Below, piece after piece: positions 13,591-25,900 of a DNA stretch of 51,723 nucleotides. A model generated the notes under the pieces. The model did not search any database and was not told where the DNA came from. It saw only the letters and a program-made list of their open reading frames with translations. Positions within the stretch are counted from its first letter, which is position 1. Each line of letters starts with the position of its first letter. The stretch comes from Hyaloscypha bicolor E. Lineage: Eukaryota > Ascomycota > Leotiomycetes > Helotiales > Hyaloscyphaceae. A program made the position numbers and the translations under genes. Location of the stretch: positions 1 to 51,723 of the forward strand of contig NW_020194597.1 in NCBI RefSeq assembly GCF_002865645.1. The letters are read 5' to 3'.

Positions 13591-15121
13591 TTAATACCTA
13601 AGAGTATTTATATGAGGCGGCTTCCAAAAGAACATAAAAAAGATCGATATTAATACAAACGGGACACCTAGACCGCCCAAAATGGCCCACCTAGTATATC
13701 CCGGATCACTAATAGTTAATAGCGTAGCCAGCAATGATAATGGCAAGAAAAGAGCAGCAACCTTTGACACCCAGCCTACGATCTTCCCCTCTCTTATAGA
13801 CGCTGCCGAAACTAGAAAACGCACATCCTCCTCCAAAGCCTTCAACGCCCTATCCATTTCCTCCACCAGGAAATCAAAATCCTCTATCTGCTCTGCAATA
13901 TTCCCACCGCCTCTGAGAGATGCAACACGTAGTGCATACAGCAGGAGCTTCTGCTGGTCGAGGATATGCCGATGCAGGGCACGGGAAATGGAAAGGAAGA
14001 AAGGGATGCTATTGGGGAATTTATCGTCGCAGATGCGGTTCAACATACGACGCATGATGTATCGAGCATGTACTAAGAACATAGCGCTTGTTCTTTCAAC
14101 CATTTTTAGGGTGGGTCGGAGAGCTAGCGGTTCATGACAGTTGAAAAGATCTTTCCTTTCCTCAGGCGTAAGTTGCTGGAGCCATCCGATGAGCTCTCTT
14201 CGAGATGAAACTTGGTATCTTCGGCCGTCATTGCCTAGGGAGCTACGATCGTCATCAAGAATCGTGATTGGGCTTCGAATGTAGGAGGCGGGTAGAACTT
14301 TTGAAAGGAGATGATCGGTAAGAATGATTCCTAGAAAACATGTCGCACGTTAGGCTTCCTCATGCTCTCAATGTGTTAATGATTATTATTAAGCAGTCTA
14401 GCTTACCAATATTCGAGCCCGGCTTTTTGTATGCCGAGATTTTTTCGGAGACAAATATGTCTGGTAAGTCGTCCTTGAGGACATGTGCGCCTCTTCCAGT
14501 GTTAGTTTCACTTGACCTTAGCTTCAAGACTTCCTCTTTTCCGTCCTTAATTTGGTACGGTCGCCAATATTGAACTGTGTAGAAGGGAGCCTTTCTAAGG
14601 TAATCCGGCAGAAGGATTGGTGCTCGGGCAGGAGGCCGCAAAGTTGGGGATTCCCAACGGCCCATGCGAAAAGATTCTGTCCCTTCCAAGTGACTAGCAA
14701 AAAACTCTGGCTCAAGCTCATACTCCATGCCTAGCAAATCAATCATTGCCCGTGAAAGGTCCTTGGCGATAATGAGAGTGCCGCTTCGTTCTTTTCCTTC
14801 TTCTCCGCTGATTGCATCCTTGAACTTTGTTGGAGTAAGGCAGTGGATTAGTGATTCGATATTTCCAGATGTCGAAACGTGGATAACTTTGATGTCGAAA
14901 TGCAGCATGCGACGCTGCGGATTAACTTCAAATTCCTCCGGGTTGGGAGACATGAACTGATGAAGGATGTCTAGCCATGGCCGATACTGCAAGTTAACCT
15001 CCACAAATCTCTCGTGATATTCGCTCTGAGGGACGTTTCGCATCTCATATTGACGTTGATTACGATTTCCACTCTTGGGAGGGCCTTGCTCGAGGTCGTT
15101 GGCGATTTCAAGCCCACCCAT
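13591..15121 (-). CDS. CorA-like (Mg2+ transporter-type) membrane protein
   Basis: Two exons, complement(13591..14330, 14407..15121), give 484 aa. The 76-bp intron has a GTAAGC donor, a GCCTAAC branch site and a TTTTCTAG acceptor, and its removal keeps the frame (exon 1 ends one base into a Gly codon). The long soluble N-terminal part is followed by a helical region and two C-terminal membrane segments (about residues 429-445 and 454-475), the topology of CorA/ZntB-like fungal proteins. TM1 reads KVAALFLPLSLLATLLTI and lacks the classical GMN signature, so magnesium transport is not assured; many fungal CorA-like proteins are similarly divergent. The start ATG at 15121 opens an uninterrupted frame. 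The patatin gene lies upstream on the same strand, 583 bp away. Confidence 0.8.
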
Positions 15122-15704
15122 AGTGCTGGTCGGTCAAGATGGCGAAGGAATTATTGAGGGCCTGCCGAATTGCCCATTCTTATAGGCTTTGGGCTTATTA
15201 TTATCCCAAGGCTCTTCGTGCTTTTATTGAGGCGATGAGCAAGGCGTAGACTGTGGCTGAGCCAAGCCCTGGAATTTGTGAGGCGCAGAAAACGCTACCT
15301 ATCGGATGTATGGCCCTCTCCTTGTAGTTTTGTCGAATCTAGTTATAATAAACCGACCGTTTCCTCATAGCCTTGCTTAATTGAAATGGGGTTTGTCCTT
15401 TTTCACCTCTGTTGGCTATGTCCTGAGGCAGAGTCCGCTCCCTTTCCCCAGCGTCTTGCTAGAAGACACTTAGTTGGCCTAGGGTTTTGTGCTTCATTAG
15501 ACCATGATTTGCAAAAGGCTCACAACCTCCAAATGTAACATTACCGCTCAAAAAACCATAATTCATCATCTGGAAAACTTCGAAGGGAATGAGTTTCAAG
15601 GAAGCCAATCACGTCACACCCAATTCCGTTTGTGGTTCTTCTTTGCCAACGGAACAAGCGATATCAGATCAGAAATATGTAGATTTGAAGTTGGTCACTG
15701 TTGA
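15122..15704. other. Intergenic: CorA-like promoter side and patatin 3' side
   Basis: Ordinary-composition sequence between two minus-strand genes. It should contain the promoter of the CorA-like gene and the 3' end of the patatin transcript. Only short, unconvincing frames were seen. Confidence 0.5.
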
Positions 15705-17668
15705 TCAGGGTGAATTATAAGGTGGTGCGAAACCAAAAGACTGCAACCACTCATGAGCCCACCTCTGACTGTCTTCAAACCCCTCATGATTCGACCACCG
15801 CAATTCATCAAGAGCGCTATTTATATGCCTCAGAGTCGTAGCTTTCCAATTTTTCGCCACCTCATCAACGCCATTACCCTGCTTGGCCTCCAATTGCGCC
15901 ATTCTGCCATTCACAATAGCTCGCTGCAGCTTTACCAGTGCCAATCCACCGCGGTCAGTGACGTAACTTCGCGCAAGCTGACAAGCTTTATCGTTGTAAA
16001 AGATCGCAGTCTGCAAGCGATGCTTCTTATCGTCGAAACTGATCTTCCCAAAGGTCATCGTCAGCTCAACGATTGTGAGCGCTCTGTAAACGCGCAGGAG
16101 CTGCGCAGGTTCACCAGGGTGTGCATGGAGATCCGTGAGGATTCGAGCGAAGTGCTCTTTGGCACGTCTGAGGTCTTGTTGGTCCATTAATGCTCTACCT
16201 TCGTCCATAGCATCTACTTCAGATCCTCCAAGCGTTAGCCCCGATCAGAATGCTTGCTAGCAAAATGCCTCTACATACAAAAACGGCTTGGATCGCTATA
16301 TTGCGCCCTCAACAGGTGTGCCACTCGCTCATCCGCACTGGTTGGAGCCGTCGATATTGTTCTCGTCGGTTCAAGTGAGGGTATGGGGTGTTCTTGAAAC
16401 TCGGGCTCGCCTCTTGAACCAGGTACAGTTGGCGTTAAAGGAGTGCGTGTCGTATCGAATAGTTCTGGGGATCTTAAATCCACCGTTGATCCTTGTGGCT
16501 CAAGTAATAGCATGCGTATGCACCTATTAAACACTCGCAGCGTATCGCCGTTTTTCAAGTAATCTTCCGTTGCGCTTTCAATCTTGCCCACTTGTGCGTA
16601 CTCGTGCAGACCAACGTCTTCTAGGCCTGGATACACGTTGAACCGAAAGAACAGATTCCTATCCACCATACTGTGGTGGCTGTTCGAGAAATCGTCATGG
16701 GCCTTCTGCGAATCTGTCATGAGCTTTTTCATTGCTTCGACAATGTTCTTTAGATTGCCTTGGAACGGCTTAAGAGGACCTCGTCCTGTGCCAATTGATA
16801 CCAATATCGCGTTGTCAGCCCGACTCTGTCCGAAAATATCTTGGGCTTCGTTATAGACAAGTTGAACTGGGTTGTTGTACGTTATGGCTCCGTCGATGAA
16901 TCTCTGGCCACAAGAGCCAATTGTGATGGGCTCGAAAAATCCCGTGGCGGCCGAGGTCGCCCGGCAAGCTTCCCAGATGGTGCATTTTTCAGAGTTGAAA
17001 TCTGGTAGGAAACGGGTCTTGTATGATCGAAGGTTGGTGTGTGTGCTTGTGCTAGCTGTGGCAGCGCACACAAATCTGTTTTGAGATTATCTTAGCAAGT
17101 TGTATTATTCTTGATATAATTAGAAGATCACAAGGTAGGCATCTTACACCCGACATGGCGGGGCTGAGTCTTCTCGTAGAAGCGTATCCTCTGTATTGCT
17201 CTTACTTCTGACTATTCCTTTGATGGCGGCTTCCAGTTCCTCGGTGCTGAATTTCCCATTTGCCTGGAGAAAATCGGAGCCTCGACCAAAGATGTTCGAT
17301 TCTGTGCGTCTGGATTTGAAGATGTTGCGCGACAGATCGAGATATGCCTCTTCGCATTCATCTACAGACATACGAAGTCGGCCTAGCATGATGGCAAGAA
17401 GGCTGTGTGTGTATGAGTCATTTCGCCATATCACTGTTCGGAAATGTTTCTGTACCCGCCTGTGCTTGTCCCCCCCATCATGTCAAAGACTTCCCATGGA
17501 TTCACTTGTCGACCGCGTTCGTTACTTATCATCGTCATCATGTGCTTGAGGATTTTGATCGTCGAAAGTCCCCGCACTCCGCCGCCATCTAGGCAAGGTC
17601 AGCATGTGTGGATCACGCACAGCGTCGGCCGACAAACCTAAGGAGAGAAGTCGCAGAGGCTCCGCCAT
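15705..17668 (-). CDS. Patatin-like phospholipase with C-terminal extension
   Basis: Five exons, complement(15705..16216, 16279..17075, 17148..17402, 17456..17588, 17638..17668), give 575 aa. Introns of 62, 72, 53 and 49 bp carry GT/AG ends and branch sites such as TGCTGAC, TGCTAAG and ATGACTC. The rebuilt protein starts MAEPLRLLSLDGGGVRGLS, with the oxyanion motif DGGGVRG (residues 11-17), the nucleophile elbow GTSTG (50-54, Ser52) and the dyad Asp in DGA (201-203). All patatin catalytic elements are present, so an active lipid acyl hydrolase is expected. Each motif is restored only by splicing, which supports the introns. The last ~170 residues are helical and possibly TPR-like. The final acceptor has an alternative 3 nt away, changing one or two residues. 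The start is divergent from the + strand gene at 18197. Confidence 0.88.
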
Positions 17669-18196
17669 CTTGTGTTGAGATATTTGGATCTGACACGAAA
17701 GCCTGTGTTCTCAAATGCGACATTCACATAGAGCCCAACGAAAGGTGTCCAGATGGAGCAGGCTACACAGAGGGAGTCAAAAGCTTAATGAGGAGCCGCT
17801 GTGGCTGTTTCAACTTTCAATAGTTGCTTCTCCTGCGTCCAGGCTGCCTTATGGGAAGCCTGCCGGCGCGAACTAATCCTACGGTATTGGCCCAAGATTA
17901 GCTGGTGGGGCAGTTCGGCCCCTCAGCAGCTTAAAGAGGCTTAAAGGAGCGAGAACAATGCATCTGGTGCAGGGCTAAGGTTGCAGCGCTTCGCTCGGTA
18001 AGATATCGCTGAAGGTAGTACAGTAAAGTACAGAGTAGCGGGGAGGCGACGGGGCGGCCCGCCAGAACCCGCCGTCTCCTCGCATATGCGGAGGAAGGGA
18101 GTAGGGGAGGTACTCATAAAAACATTTTCGTCCCCCCAGGCTCGAGAAACTGTAAAGCGCGATTGCGACGCGTTCGACGAGGAGAGGAAAATAGAG
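17669..18196. promoter_or_regulatory. Shared divergent promoter region
   Basis: A 528-bp interval separates the divergent starts of the patatin gene (-, 17668) and the cysteine-rich membrane protein gene (+, 18197). It must hold both promoters. No specific binding sites or TATA boxes can be assigned with confidence. Confidence 0.5.
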
Positions 18197-19359
18197 ATGC
18201 AACGGCCTGCGCCTGTTACGCTGGCATCGCCATCGCCTGAGCCAACGGCTCCACCAGACGCGGCACTGGTTGCTCGCCGCCTACATCAGAGGACCTTGGC
18301 GTCGACAACATGTGGTTGGGTCAATGGCGATGCAGGTACGAGCGGCATTTCGTAGTAGTCCCTCTGTATGTCTTGGCGTTTTTGAGGCGGATCTGATTTT
18401 CAACTGTTATAGCATCGCCGGTGACTTGCCCGCAGGAGGAATCGTGTTTCTCATTCACCTCCCAGAGCGTGCACGCCTGCTGCGCCGGTCTCGTCATGTG
18501 TTTCCCCCCAACAACATGTCTGGACTCGACCGCTTATGTCACCGCGTGCAACATTACCTGCCAAGATGATCTGTCTACGTTGAAATGGTAAATGTCCCTC
18601 ATCTCGAATGCGCGAGGCTCTGGGCTAACAGCACAACCTTGCAGCACGGCTGAGAGTAGCAAGTATTGCTTCTCCCAATACTGGAACGGTACGATCCCGA
18701 TGTCGCAATGGGGCTGCGCCAATTCGCCTTTTACGCAAACCGTAGAAAGCACCTTTGTGGGTCAAGCGTTAGTGACTGGGAGTGGCTCGAAGACGGCATC
18801 GGAAAGTGGATCTGCTGCAACAAGCTCAACAGGCTCAGAATCAACTGCATCCACTACCTCCGGATTGAGCACTTTTGAGATCGTAGGAATCGCCTTTGGG
18901 TCATTCATTGGTCTTGTGCTCATTTTGGGTTTTCTCAAGTCGATTATATTTCCCGCTCCTCCCACGAACCCCAAACAGTCACAACATCCGAACAACTCCT
19001 CATCTGAAAACATCCAACTCGGACCAACCAACCATGGTCACCCTGGAGGGCCCTTACCACCACAAGGTCCAAATATAACATACAACATCTACGGCCAACC
19101 GACTCCTCCGCCCCTCAACAACGCATCCCCGCCTCGTGGGTATTTTAACTACTCGCCACACGCGCTTTCGCAGGAAAACATGGACAGATTCCAGTCGCAG
19201 AACTCAGTTGGACGTGCAAGGACTGTGCTAAGCGATAGCGGATACTCGGATGTCAGCGATCTGCATGATTTTTCACAGAGTCCACGCAGTGAGTATGGAA
19301 GGCCGCCTGTGCGTTCGTCAGTGATCTCCGCTGCCCCTGGACACGTGCCCCGTGTATAG
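18197..19359 (+). CDS. Cysteine-rich single-pass membrane protein, function unknown
   Basis: Three exons (18197..18335, 18413..18587, 18645..19359) give 342 aa. The introns (77 and 57 bp) have GTACGA/TATAG and GTAAATG/TTGCAG ends, the second with a GGCTAAC branch site. Splicing joins TTCGWVNGDA to a run containing about ten further cysteines (residues about 38-130), then a Ser/Thr/Gly-rich stalk, one membrane helix (about 183-204, TFEIVGIAFGSFIGLVLILG) and a ~140-residue tail rich in Pro, Asn and Ser. This resembles small fungal surface proteins in which a CGW/CGY-type ectodomain precedes a stalk and one TM; no named domain is certain. No clear N-terminal signal peptide is visible from the chosen ATG, so the start could be elsewhere or topology may rely on the internal helix. 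Confidence 0.75.
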
Positions 19360-20898
19360 TAGATGTAAATATAGAATAGTTTAAATAGTTGCTTATCCTA
19401 CAACAAGACCTCTGTAGTGTTATATATATTCAACGCGGTGTAACTTGGGCTGGCTGAGGGGAGGAGGGAGCTAGAGTCTAGAGAGCAACATATAACTCTC
19501 TTGGACGGTATTCCTCGAACATTATCAGCAAATAAACGGAAGAAAATAAATCGCTGAGTATAGAGAAACAGGTTAAAAGGAAGAACTTCAAGTCTCGTTT
19601 GTTTAGAGTTTCGGACCGCTCCTCTACCATAAGGTTAGCGGCAACACGGGTACGGAATTGGTCTTAAACCTAGCGGACCGATGGTCGGGCTTGGAAGAAC
19701 ACAGATGTTTGTTGTAAATCGCAGAAGAAGGCAGACAAGGGCTTCAGGGACAGCTCCCACTCGATTCCCCTTGACCCTGAGACAGGGGAGCACGTGATAT
19801 TAGCTGACATGACACAGCGACGTGCAAGACTGTGTAAACCGACGGCTGTTTGAAACCGTTTCCATTTATGCACCGCATCGAACAGTCGGAGAGGTCTCTG
19901 GGTCGCCAGCACGCAAAAGCTGAGTGGAGAACAACAGATCTTCAACAGTACAACTTGTGTAATAGGAGATGATAACAGCCCAGAGGCGGTGGGCCTGGGG
20001 AGTACCCCTCCGCCCTGAAAACCAATGATAACGACGTATTGCAAATAGAACATACACTCGTTGGCGGCTATGACAAATCCGCCAACTCAAGCGTCGGCAT
20101 GGATGACATAGGGCGGGACCGGAAACTATTGCGAGATCAGTTGTGTCTCCATGTATCCAGATCACTACACATGTCGTATCTTCGCTCATGGTTTTTCCGT
20201 TCTCTTGCGAAACAATGGTTTCTGTCAGGTAGAAATAGAGTAGCTTGCTTTTTAAAGTGTAACACCACCCACGTGGCACTCGCGCATTGCGTGTGCGCTC
20301 ACATCAGATCGAACGTTGGGAGGGATAACACAAGAGGAACCCCCCTGAAGTGTGCCCCACACTGTGGTCGCTATTGGGTGCTACCCGGAAAAAGGAGACA
20401 CTGGACTTCCTGAAGTGAGTCTCAGTGTGCGCTAGTAGGCGAAACAGACGAATCATTTCTCTTCTGACCTCTTCTTTCTCCTTTCCTGCGTCCTCAACAT
20501 CATCGCGACTCTCGTCCTTTCTGATACCTGTCCCGCCTGACCTTCCACTTCAATTGCAAACAAGTCTCTCTGGACTGTTTTTTATATTGCCCCTATAAAG
20601 TACTATTTGAGTGGGTGTGTTAGATATATTAGAGTCACATGATTACTGTTCCTCTCTCTTGCAGTTATCCATATTGGTACTAGCTGAAGGAGTCCTTATT
20701 CGAGGGCTTCTCATTATAGAATCACTTTCGATCCCTTGGGCAATTACAACTTTATAAGATCAAGTGATCACCTTATCGAATTCTCTCTCCATTGAACCCA
20801 TCGAAGGCTAATCATATAGACCTGCGAAAAAGACCATAGACTGTCTATTATCACAAGCCATAATAACTCAATCCGCCTTATATATACGGGGAGTCTGC
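19360..20898. other. Intergenic stretch, no supported gene
   Basis: About 1.5 kb of ordinary composition. Frames of 120-140 codons exist on both strands (for example minus 19866-20279) but overlap each other, show no family motif and have no matching splice context. The region after 20,420 is pyrimidine-rich and then AT-rich. AT-rich sequence just after 19,359 may serve as the 3' end of the upstream gene. Confidence 0.5.
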
Positions 20899-20901
20899 TT
20901 G

Positions 20902-22536
20902 CTACCAACCATTGGTATCTATCAAACCTCCACGCCAATTAAGCAAGTTCATGTAGGTTTGGATGTGGAAAGACCAATGACTATCGTCAACCAGGAGACA
21001 CATCTTGATCCTCGGGAAGTTGCTCTCCAACATCCCGCGGAAGCCTTTCATCACCAATTCAAAATCCGCTGGAACTTGGGCTCCCGACCCGCGAATCCAT
21101 TGGTCCACTCCATCCATTATCAGATAGGTCCAATCCTGCTGGTGCGCGACTGACCAGGCGGTGAGCAGAAGGTTTGCAAGCTCCAGCCACGTTTCGAGTC
21201 GGATATCTTTCAGTCCTAAGCCGTTCTCAACAGCTTGTTTATGCTCCCTGTAGAAGGCTTCATTCCACCTCATTATCTGATGGATAATATCTCCGATGGT
21301 GGTGCAAAGTGCGTTGTGGTTCCTCTTCACGACATGGTAAAGTGTCCTTTGCGAACCTTGTCGCAGATTAGTGGCAAGTTCGGCAACTGCTCGTGATAGC
21401 CAGAGAGGTGCGTTGGTATCAGCGTCTCGGTGATTTACTACTCTCAGAAGTAACAAAGAGCTCCTGGAGTAGGCTTTCTACTCTTTGAATTCAGCTCGCT
21501 CGTGGAGAACTTCCAAGTTGCCTTCTTCAATGCTAGCGGTGCTTTCGGTATCATCGCTGTCCATTAAACTGGCTGTAGCGACTTTGCAAACTTTATGCTC
21601 TGTACAAGGGTAATCAGGAGCTTCAGGGACATTGAAGTGGCTTTGAATGCGGGAGATGAAGTTGTCCCAATTGGCTTGATCATTAACTTACATGTCGTAT
21701 TAGCAGTAGCCTCGAAGCTTTGGCAAATTTGGTCTCGACTTCATACCTCTAAGACGCTGGTTCATGTCATCGACCTTTTGTTGCAATGTTTTGTTGTCGC
21801 TTCGGACTTCGCGGACTCGCATATGCAGGTGCAATGTTGTCTCCTCGCTCATAGCATCGATAGCAACCTTCATTTTACCAATGGCCTATTGTGTATTATA
21901 CTTTGACGGTATGAAAGATTTGCCATATCTCACCAATTTTCTGTCGGAATAGAACTTTGGATTTGGAAAAGGCATTCGTACCTCGCTTTGACGTTGCATA
22001 TGTGCATATGCCAATAACAAAGCTGTACATCGACTTGTACACATTAACTACTAACCAGGTCAACCTTTGGGTCTTAATGTCTTGGTAAACATCTTGATAC
22101 GATGGTGTAATGTGCAGCCAATTAATTACGTTCTCAAGGCTCACTGTAATCATATCCTCCCGGTCTTTTTTGTTTCGGCACACCTGAAGGTATTGTTATA
22201 CTAACGTGGTCTAGTGAAATAAGCATGGTAAATTATACTCACTATGAGCAGAATTAAAAGAATACCATATACGAGTGACCCTCCGTGAGAATGTAGACTT
22301 TTGATAATGTCGCCAATGCCGGAATATCCTTCAAGTAAGCGCGACATTGTAGCACGAAAATTTTGTTGACGCCCGCTAGATCCTCGCCATTTTTAGCCGT
22401 GTCTTTCTTTCTGCTTTTCATTGTCCTTTTGAACGGTTTTGATAAGCGTTTCCAGTTTGAGCCGTCGTCCGATTTGGAGTTCTCCTCCATTCTTGCTTAC
22501 TAGGCTCGTTTTTAATGTCAAAGCCGATCTGAGCAT
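20902..22536 (-). pseudogene. STAND/NACHT-type protein gene, N-terminal part, inactivated
   Basis: Minus-strand exons can be traced: 22536-22243, 22183 to about 21,910, about 21,900-21747, and 21686-20902. Introns at 22184..22242 (GTGAGT/TTCAG) and 21687..21746 (GTATGA/TGTAAG) restore the frame. The legible protein contains MSRLLEGYSGIGDIIKSLHS and GGSLVYGILLILLI, then a coiled-coil stretch with RVREVRSDNKTLQQKVDDMN, and a Walker-B-like YLIMDGVDQ near the end. This order fits the N-terminal helical region of fungal STAND/NACHT proteins. Damage: TAA in frame at 22393-22395, TAG at 21478-21480, and a frame break near 21,900 that no plausible intron repairs. The two stops are the kind made from CAA and CAG by C-to-T change. 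No P-loop was found and the NTPase part looks truncated. The 22536 start is tentative. Confidence 0.5.
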
Positions 22537-22900
22537 GTCGTGTCCGTTGTTCCTCATGCAGAAAGTGAAAGGAAAGGAACGACTTCGCGATCATATGATG
22601 CGTGCCTGAGTAGAGGCGGAGTTGTCTCAACGCCACCATCGGCGCCGACTCTTGAATCGAGGCGCAGATAGATACAAAAGGAGTGTGCCCCTGCCAATCC
22701 CTGTAACATCCCTGTTTTGCTCGCGTAGCATTCCTAAAACATGGGTATATGCCCAAAGGGGAAATGACAGGAGGCCAACTCTGATTGGAATGCATAAGCA
22801 CCCTCTCTGGGCAGATCCTAGAACAGGTGCTTATGCAAAGAGAGAACTGTTTAATCCCTCCTGACCTCCCACATTAGAAAATCGTCAATTCTATAAGTTT
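22537..22900. other. Border of island 1
   Basis: Composition falls gradually from ordinary to AT-rich. A minus-strand frame crosses it (to 22,801) but lies in a different frame from the STAND relic and has no recognisable motif. Nothing else was seen. Confidence 0.4.
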
Positions 22901-25900
22901 TTCTATATAATGCCCTATTTCTTATATACTATCTTGCGACCCTGTATACATACTCGCCTCCTTGGGTATAATGCATATTTACTACTCTTGCCTAAGGTAT
23001 ATCTTTTGCCAAGCCTTACAAATAGCTTTATTCTCTATACCTATAGCTTCCATACTATAATACCATATTCCTATAATATTAATACTATAGTATATGATTT
23101 CTTATCTACTAAATAAATTTAAGATTCAACTTTCCTTTATTATAAAATTAATTCTATAGTAAATAAAGCCCTATAAAATTAATTTTATAAGTACTTTTTA
23201 ATATTATTTTAGTAAATCAAATTCTTTTCTCTTTATATTATAATAAATAATATAATATAAAATATTAAACTTATTACTAGTAATCTTATATTAATAAAGA
23301 AAATAAAAAGAATTTAATATAAGTAAAAATATTATTAATTTATATTTTTTTATTATTTGAAAATATAAAAAAAATTAATATAAATAAAATATTTCAAATT
23401 ATACTTTAGCTATTACTATAAGAAATATAAATACTAAATATAAATAAAATACAAGTTTAAGTTATATTATACTAGCTATAAAAGAGGTTATTAAGCCTCT
23501 TATTAGTCTTATACAAGCCATAATTCTTTCCTTAATCTTATAATATTATTAGAGTATACTAAAGTATATTTCCTTATTTCTTACTTTATATATTAATTTA
23601 TATTATAATTATCTAGTAAATTATATCTTAATCTAATTATTAAGAAAGACCTATTCAGGTAAAGAATCTATATAGATCTATTTTACTATATACTAAAGTA
23701 AAGATAATTAATTATAAAAGTAAATATTAAATAATAACTAGTAAATATTAGTTATATCTAGAATTATATATTAGAAATAAAGATTAAATTCTGAGAAAAT
23801 ATAGCTATTTAATTAGTTTATAAAATATGAAATTAATATCTAAAAATTAATTAATAGCCTATTAGAAAATTTCTATTATTCTCTTATAAAATATATATAT
23901 ATATATTTTAAGATACTAAACTCGAAATCTCTTATAATAATATAATAATATAGCCTATTCCGTAAATATCTAATATAGCTAGTAAGTTAAAATTCGAACT
24001 ACTAGATTATATAAAAGAAATAATATTTAAAAACTAATAATAGTATGCCTTTTATAACTCCTATAATATTAAGCCTAATTCTCTATATTAATAAATTCCC
24101 CGGGCTCTAGTACTTTTACTATATAATTAATATAGGCTAACTAGTAATTAAATATCTATAATATAGCTTTATAACTATTTCCTATTCCCGTTTCATATAT
24201 ATATCTTATTAAGAATTAAGCTTCTTATTTTAGCTTTTTAGAATATAATACTTTTATTTATAAAAAATTATATTAGGGAAAAGAAAATATATTATATTCT
24301 AGCTTATTATATTAACTATAACTATTTTCTAGAACCTAGTAAGAATTATTATTAATAGAAACTTTATTATATATATAATATAAATAAAATTAGATATATT
24401 ATTTAATTATAAATATAAAAATAATTCTATTTAAAATAAAATTAGCTTTCTTTATCTTAATTATATTATTATAATTAACTTATAATATTAATATTTTCTT
24501 ATAAAGAGATTATTATAGAATTAATAAGAATATAGCTTTCTTATATAATTAAATATTAACTAATTCGGCCTTTATTATATCTTTTTTTATATACCGAGAT
24601 ATTTAAGATTAAATTCTCCCAAACTAAGTAATTAAAAAATTATAATATAACTAATTCAGATATTAAGGTATTATAAAGAGCTATTTATAACTTTAATATA
24701 ATTAGATTAATTATATATTATTATAAGTAGTAATTAATACTTTATTAATATATTATTATATTTTATAATAAACTATATATAATCTAATATATTTACTAAA
24801 GTATTATAATACTTAAAGGCTTTAGGTTCTAATAAATAAAATTAAAAATAAAAGTAACTTTAAAAATATATTCTTATATCTTTATCTAATAACTAGTACT
24901 AGCTATTTGGGTTCTGTAAGAATATTACGAAATAACTAGAAGCTTATAAAAAGTTATAATATCTTACTTAATATTAATAATAATTAAGTTTTAAAGAAAT
25001 ATATTTTATATTTTACTCTAGTATATATTCTTGAGAAAATATAACTAATAATTCTTTATTATAAGTATTAATTATAAATATTATCCTGGAAATAAGCTTA
25101 AGATATATACTAGAACTATTAGTACTATTATATAAACCACTTTTTACTAACTAATAATATTAAGAGAAAAAATAATAATAACTTAAATTTACTAAATTAT
25201 ATTATAATTTAAATAATAAAAAGTAATAACTTATTTTCTTTAAAACTTTTTAAGTTTATATTTTAATTTATTTTATAAAGCTCTCGAGCTAAAGTTATAG
25301 GAGAAATTACCCTATAACTTATAGCCTATACTAATTCCTAGTCTTCTAATATATTTAGTTTTATAAAACTAACTCTTTTATTTTTAGTTCTAATTAGATT
25401 TAATTTTCTTTCTCTATTTTGTTTTTTCCCCGAATATTATAATTCAGCCTCTTTTAATTTATTACTATTAATTTAATTTTTTTCTTCTTTTAATTCATAT
25501 TCTCGAGTTCTTATAATATATTTACTAAGAATTAAATTTTTATTTCTAGTATATTTCTCGTATATTAACTATTTTTCTAATATTACTTTATAGGCTATTT
25601 CCTAATTATAGCTTTTTTATTTCTTATTAACTTTATTTCTTAATATATTTCCCTAGAAAAGAAATACTACTTAATATTACTTTATAATTAGTTATAATAT
25701 CTCAAGTAATTAGATATAACTTATATTTATTCTAATTACCTTATATTATATATTTTAATTCCTAAATACTTATATTTCTAATTCCTATATTTCTTTTATA
25801 TTAGGAAATATTCTAATTTAATACTAAATATATATAGCTTATATATTAGAATCCCGATATTATAGTTATATTCTTTTATTATATTCTTATTATATAATAT

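Noticed and set aside
13682..14137. 151-codon + strand frame over the CorA-like gene
   Set aside because: Antisense shadow of a gene with a clear protein and splice structure.
19866..20413. Overlapping 120-140 codon frames on both strands
   Set aside because: They overlap each other, have atypical residue composition and no motif or splice support.
22418..22801. 127-codon minus-strand frame at the edge of island 1
   Set aside because: It is out of frame with the STAND-type exon it overlaps, and that exon's frame shows the family-like sequence.
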